A DNA stretch of 25,926 nucleotides from JBOHUC01 sp050733935 (lineage in GTDB: Bacteria; Eisenbacteria; RBG-16-71-46; DASYSL01), in NCBI GenBank assembly GCA_050733935.1, contig JBOHUC010000020.1:1-25926 (forward strand). Direction: 5' to 3'. The stretch's first letter is position 1. Each line of letters begins with the position of its first letter. The notes beneath the pieces are model-generated. The model worked only from the letters and a program-made list of their open reading frames with translations. It did no database searches and was not told the origin of the DNA. The translations under genes were made by a program, and so were the position numbers. Positions 1-6,557 of this stretch are shown here, piece after piece.

Positions 1-114
1 GCCTGGCTCTACAACTTCCGACGGCTGGTCGTGCGCTACGAGCATAACTTCCTGAACTTCCGCGGCTTCGTGCACCTCGGTTGCATCGTCATTCTGCTTC
101 GCCGGTATTTATGA
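1..114 (+). CDS. IS5-family transposase, C-terminal end (partial)
   Basis: The first 37 codons are open from the window edge to a TGA at 112-114. The translation begins AWLYNFRRLVVRYEHNF and ends in ILLRRYL. This matches the C-terminal tail of IS5-type DDE transposases, where the helix carrying the last catalytic Glu is followed by an RRL-x-x-RYE segment and a hydrophobic end with paired arginines. The catalytic core lies outside the window. The protein would cut and join the ends of its own insertion sequence. The element's right end should lie just after the stop, possibly within gagactgcttctagaccc at 113-130, but the matching left end is not visible. Whether the full copy is intact cannot be told. 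Confidence comes from the tail motif only. Confidence 0.7.
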   Translation, partial: AWLYNFRRLVVRYEHNFLNFRGFVHLGCIVILLRRYL

Positions 115-130
115 GACTGCTTCTAGACCC

Positions 131-136
131 TGGAGG
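131..136 (+). promoter_or_regulatory. Shine-Dalgarno site fixing a TTG start
   Basis: TGGAGG lies five bases before the TTG at 142. No ATG or GTG in this frame has a comparable site, so it supports TTG as the start of the small gene that follows. It sits only 17 bases after the transposase stop, so the insertion sequence end is very close to this translation signal. Confidence 0.6.
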
Positions 137-141
137 TTCGA

Positions 142-588
142 TTGAAGGCCCGACTTCTTCTTTCCGAAGCCGCCACCAGTCATCCGGACGGAACGATCAG
201 CATGCTGCGCGCGGGCATCACGAATGTCTGGGGCGAGAAGGCCCCCGTCAATCTCCAGGCTTCGCTCGTGACGCGGATCGAGGCCGATCTCGGCGACGTC
301 GGCAATCATCAGGTCGAGATCTTCTGCATCGACGACGACGGCAAGGAGGTCATGCCGAAGCTCCAGGGTCAGTTCCAGGTCGCGCGCGGCGGGGGACACA
401 ACAACATCATCCTCAACTTCGGCGTCGCGTTTCCGACCTTCGGCAACTACACGTTCGTCGTGCGCATCGACAACGTCCAGTACGACACGTGGACGCTGCG
501 CGCCGCGCCGTCTCCGACGTCGGGCGGCGCGCTGCCCGGTGGTCCGTCCGCCGGACCTCTTCCGCCGCCGCCCGGCGGCGTCCACTAG
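142..588 (+). CDS. DUF6941-like small protein of unknown function
   Basis: A 148-residue protein starting at TTG behind a good ribosome-binding site. It opens MKARLLLSEAATSHPDGTIS, followed by a segment rich in beta-strand pattern (VEIFCIDDDGKEV, NFGVAFPTFGNYTF). The phrase 'leader of hydrophobic residues, A-x-x-HPDGT, then LRAGI' is what I associate with the uncharacterised DUF6941 family, and the length fits. There is no signal peptide, membrane segment or recognisable catalytic motif. The last 25 residues are Pro/Gly/Ser-rich and probably disordered. It lies 28 bases before the 6-phosphogluconate dehydrogenase gene and may be co-transcribed, but this gives no clear functional hint. The function is not known; the family match is from memory and moderate in strength. 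Confidence 0.7.
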   Translation: MKARLLLSEAATSHPDGTISMLRAGITNVWGEKAPVNLQASLVTRIEADLGDVGNHQVEIFCIDDDGKEVMPKLQGQFQVARGGGHNNIILNFGVAFPTFGNYTFVVRIDNVQYDTWTLRAAPSPTSGGALPGGPSAGPLPPPPGGVH

Positions 589-616
589 CCGTCTCTTTCC
601 CGCAGGGAAGCCACGC

Positions 617-1678
617 ATGCAGATCGGGATGATCGGCCTCGGCCGGATGGGCGGGAACATGGTCCGGCGCCTCCTGCGCGGCGGACACACGTGTGTCGTC
701 TGGGACCGGCATCCCGAGAACGCAAAGCCGTTCGCGAAGGACGGCGCGACGGCCGCTTCGAGCCTCGAGGAGTTCGTGAAGGCGCTCGTGCCTCCGCGGG
801 CGATCTGGATCATGATTCCGGCGGCGGCCGTCGAATCCATGCTCGCGCAGCTCGAGCCCTTGCTCGAGCGCGGCGACATCGTGATCGACGGCGGGAATTC
901 GCACTATCGGGACGACATCGCGCGCGCCGAGCGGCTTGCGTCGCGCGGGCTCCACTACGTCGACTGCGGGACGAGCGGCGGCGTGTGGGGACTCGAGCGG
1001 GGATACTGCCTCATGATCGGCGGCGAGCGCGAAGTCGTGGCCCGGCTCGATCCCGTGTTCGCGACGCTCGGGCCGGGCGTGGGAACGATTTCGCGCACGC
1101 CTGCGCGGGCCTCGACCGCTGGTGCCTCGACCGCGCGCAACTCGACCGCCGGGGCCTCGACCGCCGGGGCCTCGACCGCCGAGCGCGGATACCTGCACTG
1201 CGGACCCGCGGGAGCCGGACACTTCGTCAAGATGGTCCACAACGGAATCGAGTACGGCATCATGGCGGCGTACGCCGAGGGCCTGAACATCCTGAAGCAC
1301 GCGAACGTCGGCAAGCGCGAGCACGCCGTCGATGCGGAGACGACGCCGCTTGCGGATCCCAAGGCCTACGCGTACGATTTCGCGCTCGCCGACGTCGCCG
1401 AAGTCTGGCGCCGCGGGAGCGTCATCGCCTCCTGGCTCCTCGACCTCACGGCCGACGAGCTCGCGCGCAGTCCCGAGCTCGCTTCGTATTCGGGCCGGGT
1501 CTCGGATTCGGGCGAAGGCCGCTGGACCGTGCACGCGGCCGTGGACGAGGGCGTTCCGGCGCACGTCCTGACGGCCGCGCTCTTCGCGCGCTTCGACTCG
1601 CGCGGCCAGGCGGAATTCCAGAATCGCGTGCTCTCCGCGATGCGCGCCGCCTTCGGAGGCCATCGCGAGAAGGCATAG
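617..1678 (+). CDS. gnd: 6-phosphogluconate dehydrogenase, decarboxylating (NAD-type, short form)
   Basis: A 353-residue enzyme that oxidises 6-phosphogluconate to ribulose 5-phosphate and CO2 in the pentose phosphate pathway; cytoplasmic. It begins at ATG 617 after GGGAAG; the open frame extends upstream but the Rossmann fold starts here with MQIGMIGLGRMGGNM. Other signatures are DGGNSHYRDD, DCGTSGG and the catalytic GAGHFVKMVHNGIEYG segment. The length is that of the short YqeC/GntZ-type enzymes rather than the roughly 470-residue Gnd. Between the substrate-binding DCGTSGG region and the catalytic Lys loop sits an insert (residues 165-189) of five ASTAG-like pentapeptides encoded by a 15-bp tandem repeat. 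The gap to the following kinase gene is 33 bases. Assignment is firm; the effect of the repeat is unknown. Confidence 0.92.
   Translation: MQIGMIGLGRMGGNMVRRLLRGGHTCVVWDRHPENAKPFAKDGATAASSLEEFVKALVPPRAIWIMIPAAAVESMLAQLEPLLERGDIVIDGGNSHYRDDIARAERLASRGLHYVDCGTSGGVWGLERGYCLMIGGEREVVARLDPVFATLGPGVGTISRTPARASTAGASTARNSTAGASTAGASTAERGYLHCGPAGAGHFVKMVHNGIEYGIMAAYAEGLNILKHANVGKREHAVDAETTPLADPKAYAYDFALADVAEVWRRGSVIASWLLDLTADELARSPELASYSGRVSDSGEGRWTVHAAVDEGVPAHVLTAALFARFDSRGQAEFQNRVLSAMRAAFGGHREKA
1109..1183 (+). repeat. 15-bp in-frame tandem repeat, five units, inside gnd
   Basis: Five adjacent 15-base units with consensus gcctcgaccgccggg run through this stretch. Units four and five are nearly identical; units one to three differ at a few positions. 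They encode ASTAG, ASTAR, NSTAG, ASTAG and ASTAE, residues 165-189 of the dehydrogenase. Because the unit is a multiple of three, changes in copy number keep the frame. Confidence 0.9.
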
Positions 1679-1711
1679 TTTCGACGTTCATTGGTCCCAC
1701 GACGGAGTCCT

Positions 1712-3439
1712 GTGAATCCCGATCTCTTCGAACTCGAGCTCGAGCGTGTCGTCGGACGCATTCGCGACCGCCTGGAGGGGACGTCGAACGTGGCGAGCGC
1801 GCTCGCGTTCTCGCTTCGTGCGACGCGCGACTTCTTCGGCGGGGCGACCGTGTGCTTCGCGGTCTGCGACTTCGGACAGGACGGGCTCGAGCTCACCGTG
1901 CTTCCGGAAGGCGACGCCTCGTGGGACCCGGACGTGCTGAGCGCGTTCCTGCGCTTCGAACGCATCACGACGCCGCGCGACACGGTGCTCGCGCTCGTCC
2001 ACCGTCATCGTCGTCCGTGGGCCGTGCTCGGCGCACGCCGGCCCGGCATGTTGTTCGAGCGGACGGACGCGCGGGGTCTCTCGCGCATCGCCCGCCAGGT
2101 GTCGCAATCGCTCCACACGATCGACCGCGAGCGGGTGATCGAAGTGCGCTCGCGCCTCGACCGGAAGATCATCCAGCAGATCGCGCCCAAGGATCTCTTC
2201 TACCAGATCCTGGACGGTCTCCGAACGCTCGCCTCCTACGATCACTCTTCCGCGCTCTTCATGTTCGACCGGGAGAGCGGACGGCTCCGGCTCGTGGCCG
2301 AACAGATTGCAGTCAAGAAGGCGAAGAGCACGCGCATCGGGCTTTCGCTCGCGACCGGACCGGCCGAGCGGGCGCTCCTCGAGCGCGAAACCGTGTTCGG
2401 GTACGACCGTGACAAGGAACGCTGGTCGGAGTGGAACGAGGCGACGTCTTCGCGACTCGCCTCCCTTCTCGACTACAACCGGGACGACACGCTGCCACGC
2501 GAGGCCACGATCCTGGTCGCGCCGCTCGCCGCGCGCGAGGGTGTGCTCGGGCTCATCAAGCTCGCCGGCTGCGGCCGCGGCCGCTTCGGCGGCTACGAGG
2601 CAGGGCTCCTCGCTGAGTTCACGCCACTGGCTTCGATTGCCGTCCAGAACGCGCAGCGGGTCGAGGCGATCCACGCGCGAATGCTCGAGCGCGAGAAGCA
2701 GCTCGAGATCGCAAACCTCGCGCGCTACGTTTCGCACGACGTCAATCACAACCTGGGTGTGGCGCTTCCGACCGTGCAGCAGCTCCTGTACGAGCTCGAG
2801 AACGGCCGCACCGACCGGGAGCGCTGGATCACGGACCTGAAGAGCGTGCAGACGGCGATCGAGCGCTCGCATCGAATCTTCCGCGGCATGCTGCGTTCCG
2901 CGCGCGGCACGAGCGATCGCGGGGCGATGCCGACCTCCCTCGCACGCGTCGTCTCGACGGTGCTCGACGTGCTCGGCGGGAGCCTCGCACGTGCGGGAGT
3001 GACGGCCGTGGTCGAGATTCCGGTGGACGTCGCAGCCGTGCGCGCGCACCAGTCGGATCTCGAGACGCTCCTCTTCAACCTGATCCTGAACGCGCGCGAC
3101 GCGATGCCCGAGGGCGGCACGATCACGGTGCGGGTGCTCCCCGCGGGGGCGCGTATCGAAGTGCAGATCGAAGACACGGGTTGCGGAATTCCGAAGGAGC
3201 TCCTCGGCCGCATTCACGAGGCGTTCTTCACGACCAAGGCCGCGGGCAACGGACTCGGGCTCACGATCTGCCGCTGGATCCTGTGGGACGTCGAAGGCGA
3301 GATGGCGTTCGACAGCGAGCCTGGGCGCGGAACGCGCGTGCGCGTGCTCCTGCCGGCCGAGACGAATGCGCCGGCGACGGCAGGTTCGCCCGCTTCGGCC
3401 GCAGAGGCGTCGGCTGCGGCACCCGCGGAGCCTGCATGA
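1712..3439 (+). CDS. Soluble GAF-domain sensor histidine kinase
   Basis: A 575-residue kinase with no membrane segment, so a cytoplasmic sensor. I chose GTG 1712 because a GGAG lies just upstream; a TTG at 1691 has none. Residues about 20-150 and 160-320 look like two GAF-type sensory modules, the second better conserved (AREGVLGLIKLAG). A coiled stretch leads to a dimerisation domain whose H box reads SHDVNHNLG, with the phospho-acceptor His at 342. The ATPase domain shows the N box (LILNARDAMPEGG, Asn460), G1 box DTGCGIP (Asp488) and G2 box GNGLGL. The last 30 residues are Ala/Pro/Glu-rich. Its stop overlaps the start of the receiver-phosphatase gene (ATGA), so that protein is the expected partner. 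The signal sensed cannot be read from the sequence. Confidence 0.88.
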   Translation: MNPDLFELELERVVGRIRDRLEGTSNVASALAFSLRATRDFFGGATVCFAVCDFGQDGLELTVLPEGDASWDPDVLSAFLRFERITTPRDTVLALVHRHRRPWAVLGARRPGMLFERTDARGLSRIARQVSQSLHTIDRERVIEVRSRLDRKIIQQIAPKDLFYQILDGLRTLASYDHSSALFMFDRESGRLRLVAEQIAVKKAKSTRIGLSLATGPAERALLERETVFGYDRDKERWSEWNEATSSRLASLLDYNRDDTLPREATILVAPLAAREGVLGLIKLAGCGRGRFGGYEAGLLAEFTPLASIAVQNAQRVEAIHARMLEREKQLEIANLARYVSHDVNHNLGVALPTVQQLLYELENGRTDRERWITDLKSVQTAIERSHRIFRGMLRSARGTSDRGAMPTSLARVVSTVLDVLGGSLARAGVTAVVEIPVDVAAVRAHQSDLETLLFNLILNARDAMPEGGTITVRVLPAGARIEVQIEDTGCGIPKELLGRIHEAFFTTKAAGNGLGLTICRWILWDVEGEMAFDSEPGRGTRVRVLLPAETNAPATAGSPASAAEASAAAPAEPA

Positions 3440-4587
3440 GCCGGCCGCGCATCCTCGTGGTGGACGACGAACCGGCCATGCTCCAGGCCGTCGAGCGCGT
3501 GCTCTCCGAGTTCTACGAAGTGCGGCTCTTCACGGACGGGAACGAAGCGCTCCACGCGCTCCCGCTCCTCGAGCCGGACCTTGCGATCCTCGACGTGCGG
3601 ATGCCCGCGATGGACGGCTTCGAGCTCCTCGGGCGCCTCCAGGCGGAGCGCCCGGACCTCGACGTGATCCTGATGACCGGAAGCTTGAACGAGCCGGACG
3701 CGAAGCTCGTGCGGGCGATCCGCGCCGGCGCGTTCTACTTCCTCGAGAAGCCGCTCAATCGCGAGGTGCTCCTCACGCTCGTCGAGCGCTGCCTCGAGCT
3801 CCGGCGCCTCGCGCGCCAGAACGCGCTCCTCATGGGGCGCCAGCAGCGCGAGCTCGACGCGGCGCGCGAGTTCCAGCTCTCGCTCCTGCCGCGCGAAGTG
3901 CCGGGCGAAGCCGCGGGACACGTCGCGTGGGGCTACGTCCCGAGCCACGAGCTCTCGGGCGACTACGTGGACTGCGCGTGGATCCGAAACATCGGGATCT
4001 CGATCCTGGTCGCCGACGTCGCCGGGCACGGCGCGCCCGCCGCGATGCTCACGTCGGTCGTCAAGGCCGCGTTCGACGCCACGCGTGACTCCGACTACGA
4101 CCCGCGCGCCGTCGCGGCCACCGTGGGGAACACGCTCCGCTCGTTCGCACCCGGCAAGTTCGTGACGCTGTTCGCGGCGCGCTATCACGTCGACAGCGGC
4201 CGCTTCGAGTACGTGAACGCGGGCCACCCGCCCGCGCTCTGGGTCGGTCGCACGGGCGAGGTCCGGCTCCTTCAGTCCACCGGGCCGATCGTGACGTCGG
4301 CGCTCCCCGATTCGTCGTGGGACGGCGGCTTCGTCATGCTCGAGCCCGACGATGCGGTCGTCGTCTACACGGACGGCATCGTCGAGGCGCGCAAGGACGA
4401 CAACGAGTTCGGCATCGAGGGTCTCCTCGAGGTCCTCACGGGCGCCTCGCGCGAGCCCGCGCCGCTCGTCGCCCGCATCGTCGAGCGCGTGCTCGCGTTC
4501 GCCGACGGCGGTCCGCGGGACGACCTGACGGTTCTCTGCCTGCGCGGTCCCGCGCGGCGCCCGGCCGCGGCGCGCGCCTCAGGCTGA
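3436..4587 (+). CDS. Response regulator with SpoIIE/RsbU-type PP2C phosphatase output
   Basis: A 383-residue cytoplasmic protein translationally coupled to the kinase upstream. The N-terminal receiver (about 1-125) has the acidic pair Asp10-Asp11, phospho-acceptor Asp53 (ILDVRMP), Thr81 and Lys105 (EKP). A helical linker (about 125-155) leads to a metal-dependent phosphatase of the PPM/SpoIIE class, with AREFQLSLLP, VADVAGHG, NAGHPP, VYTDGIVEAR and a closing DDLTVL. Such proteins usually dephosphorylate an anti-sigma-factor antagonist and so switch a partner-swapping pathway (the RsbU/HsbR logic). No anti-sigma factor or STAS protein lies in the window, so the target is elsewhere. There is no DNA-binding domain. 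The start is ATG 3436, with GGAG six bases upstream. Confidence 0.9.
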   Translation: MSRPRILVVDDEPAMLQAVERVLSEFYEVRLFTDGNEALHALPLLEPDLAILDVRMPAMDGFELLGRLQAERPDLDVILMTGSLNEPDAKLVRAIRAGAFYFLEKPLNREVLLTLVERCLELRRLARQNALLMGRQQRELDAAREFQLSLLPREVPGEAAGHVAWGYVPSHELSGDYVDCAWIRNIGISILVADVAGHGAPAAMLTSVVKAAFDATRDSDYDPRAVAATVGNTLRSFAPGKFVTLFAARYHVDSGRFEYVNAGHPPALWVGRTGEVRLLQSTGPIVTSALPDSSWDGGFVMLEPDDAVVVYTDGIVEARKDDNEFGIEGLLEVLTGASREPAPLVARIVERVLAFADGGPRDDLTVLCLRGPARRPAAARASG

Positions 4588-4594
4588 GACGGCC

Positions 4595-5899
4595 GTGAAC
4601 GCGGAAGTCCTCTCGATCGGAAACGAAGTCCTCTCGGGACGCACCCTCGACACGAACTTCCAGCACCTGGCGCGGCTCCTCGAAGGGACCGGCGCGCGCA
4701 TTGTCGGTCACCAGGCCGTTTCGGATCGCGAGGACGCGATCGCCGCGGCCCTTTCGCTCGCGCGCTCGCGCGCCGATCTCATCGTTTGCACGGGCGGGCT
4801 CGGGCCCACGCCCGACGACCTCACGGTGCGCGCCGTCGCGGCCGCGCTCGGGCTTCCGCTCGTGCGCGACGACGCGATCCTGGAGGCCCTGCGCGAGCGC
4901 TGGCGCGCGTGGGCGCGTGGTCCGATGCCCGCGAACAACGAGCAGCAGGCGCTCCTCCCGTGGGGGGCGACCGCGTGGCCGAACCCGATCGGGAGCGCGC
5001 CCGGCGTCCACGTCGCGCACGAAGGGAAGGACGTCGTGCTCCTGCCCGGAGTCCCCGAGGAGATGTCCGCGCTCGCGCAGCAGTTCCTCGTGCCGCTCGT
5101 GCGGGCGAAGAGCGGGATCACAGTCGAGTACGCGCTCATCCGGACGGTCGGGATCGCCGAGTCGGTGCTCGAGGAGCGGCTCGCCGACCTCGAACAGAAG
5201 CTCGACGGCGCGTGGGTCGCCTATCTCCCGGGGCTCGGCGGCGTGGACGTACGTGTTTCGCTCCCGGCCGAGGCGACGCCGGAGCGGCGTGGAGAGCTTG
5301 CGCAACGCGCGCGCGCGATCGTTCGCGAGCGGGCGGGCGACTACGTGTTCACGGACGACGATCGCTCGCTCGAACAGTTCGTCGGCGACCTCCTGCGCGA
5401 GAAGTCGCTTGCGATCGCGGTCGCGGAGTCGTGCACGGGCGGACTCCTGGGCGGGCGCATCACCGCCGTCCCCGGGAGCTCAGCGTACTTCGCGGGCGGG
5501 GTGATCTGCTACAGCAACGCCTCGAAGATGGAACTCGTGGACGTCCCCGCGACCACGCTCGGAGAGCACGGGGCGGTGAGCGAGGAGACCGCGCGCGCGC
5601 TCGCCCGCGGCGTCGCGCGGCGGTTCGACGCCGCGTGCGGCGTCGGGGTGACCGGGATCGCCGGCCCCGACGGGGGAACCCCGGAGAAGCCCGTCGGCAC
5701 CGTGCACGTCGCCGTCGTGGGGCCGGACGGGGAGCACCATCGCCATCTTCGGTTGCGCGGCAATCGAGCGCAGGTGCGCGAGCGCTCGGTCACGGCGGCC
5801 CTCGATCTCGTGCGCCGGCTCCTGACCGGATTGCCCGCGACCTCGCCGGGCGCGATGGGCACGCCGCCCGCGGAACCGCGACCGCCCGCTACGCCGTGA
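4595..5899 (+). CDS. cinA: CinA-family protein (nicotinamide-nucleotide amidase)
   Basis: A 434-residue two-domain protein starting at GTG 4595, seven bases after the previous stop. The N-terminal MoCF/molybdopterin-binding-like (COG1058) domain has SIGNEVLSGRTLDTN and CTGGLGPTPDD (about 65-75). The C-terminal PncC domain has AESCTGG with the proposed nucleophile Ser279, then VTGIAGPDGGTPEKPVGTVH. The PncC domain deamidates nicotinamide mononucleotide to nicotinate mononucleotide in pyridine-nucleotide salvage; the N-terminal domain of some members hydrolyses ADP-ribose. The length is slightly above the usual 410-425 because of a Pro-rich tail. The stop overlaps the thpR start (GTGA). In many bacteria cinA lies next to recA; here the recA gene is about 7.3 kb downstream. 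Confidence 0.93.
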   Translation: MNAEVLSIGNEVLSGRTLDTNFQHLARLLEGTGARIVGHQAVSDREDAIAAALSLARSRADLIVCTGGLGPTPDDLTVRAVAAALGLPLVRDDAILEALRERWRAWARGPMPANNEQQALLPWGATAWPNPIGSAPGVHVAHEGKDVVLLPGVPEEMSALAQQFLVPLVRAKSGITVEYALIRTVGIAESVLEERLADLEQKLDGAWVAYLPGLGGVDVRVSLPAEATPERRGELAQRARAIVRERAGDYVFTDDDRSLEQFVGDLLREKSLAIAVAESCTGGLLGGRITAVPGSSAYFAGGVICYSNASKMELVDVPATTLGEHGAVSEETARALARGVARRFDAACGVGVTGIAGPDGGTPEKPVGTVHVAVVGPDGEHHRHLRLRGNRAQVRERSVTAALDLVRRLLTGLPATSPGAMGTPPAEPRPPATP

Positions 5900-6453
5900 G
5901 GACCTTCTTCGCAGTCTTTCCGCCGGCCGAAGTGGTCGACGCGATCGCCGGCGCGGTCGAGCGCATCCGCTGGCCCGGCGATTCCGTCTCCTGGGTCAAG
6001 CCCTCGAATGTTCACTACACGCTGCGATTCCTCGGAGAACTCTCCGAGTCGCGCGTGCGCGCGGCGGCGCGGGCGGGGGAGGCCGCCGTCGTGGGGCTTC
6101 AGCACTTCTCGCTCCGGCTCGGAGCCCCCGGCGTGTTTCCGAACGCGCGCCGGCCGCGCGTCCTCTGGCTCGGGGCAAGCGAAGGTGGAGAAGCGCTCGT
6201 CCTCCTCGCGAAAAGCCTCGACGAAGCGCTCCGGCGCGAGGGTTTCGGGGCACCCGAGAAGCCGTTCGCGCCACACCTGACCCTCGGGCGCGTGCGCGAA
6301 TCGGGTTCGGGCGGTGCCTCGGTCGCGGAAACGTTTCTCGGCGCGACGTTCCCGACGGCCGCGTTCGATGTCCCCGCGCTCTCGCTCATCCACAGCAAGC
6401 TCGATCCCCGGGGCTCGATCTATGAGCCGATCGGAAGGTTTGCACTTCATTGA
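5896..6453 (+). CDS. thpR: RNA 2',3'-cyclic phosphodiesterase (2'-5' RNA ligase family)
   Basis: A 185-residue cytoplasmic enzyme of the 2H phosphoesterase superfamily. It opens two-cyclic RNA phosphates and in vitro can ligate tRNA halves through a 2'-5' bond. Both catalytic motifs are present: HYTL at His40 and HLTL at His127, each followed by the typical RFLG or GRVR. The length matches the family. GTG 5896 is chosen because it gives the expected start MRTFFAVFPP and overlaps the cinA stop, a sign of translational coupling. The gene ends 57 bases before a strong hairpin. It faces the large secreted-oxidase gene tail to tail. Confidence 0.92.
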   Translation: MRTFFAVFPPAEVVDAIAGAVERIRWPGDSVSWVKPSNVHYTLRFLGELSESRVRAAARAGEAAVVGLQHFSLRLGAPGVFPNARRPRVLWLGASEGGEALVLLAKSLDEALRREGFGAPEKPFAPHLTLGRVRESGSGGASVAETFLGATFPTAAFDVPALSLIHSKLDPRGSIYEPIGRFALH

Positions 6454-6510
6454 GGGCAGTGGCCTCCTCGACCGGCCCTCTCGTGATTGTCGACACGGCC
6501 CGAACGTCGA

Positions 6511-6534
6511 AGCCCCGGGCATTCGCCCGGGGCT
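6511..6534. terminator. Hairpin between convergent genes, probable terminator
   Basis: AGCCCCGGGC, loop ATTC, GCCCGGGGCT form a perfect 10-bp stem with a four-base loop. It lies between the thpR stop (6453) and the end of the minus-strand oxidase gene (6558). On the plus strand a GTTTTT run follows 11 bases after the stem, farther than in a standard intrinsic terminator; on the minus strand no T run follows. The position between converging genes is the main reason for the call. Confidence 0.65.
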
Positions 6535-6557
6535 CCTGTCCTGCGTTTTTCGCGCCT

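Noticed and set aside
113..130. Right terminal inverted repeat of the insertion sequence
   Set aside because: Plausible by place, but without the left end in the window it cannot be matched, so it is not listed as a feature.
1109..1183. CRISPR-like array
   Set aside because: The units are 15 bases, directly adjacent, without spacers, and in frame inside gnd.
1688..3217. A 509-codon minus-strand open frame opposite the histidine kinase
   Set aside because: It mirrors the kinase codons, has no recognisable motif and no start signal; the plus-strand protein has all kinase boxes.
4786..5895. A long plus-strand frame overlapping cinA that runs into thpR
   Set aside because: Only the part from GTG 5896 has recognisable sequence; the upstream part is Arg-rich shadow of cinA.
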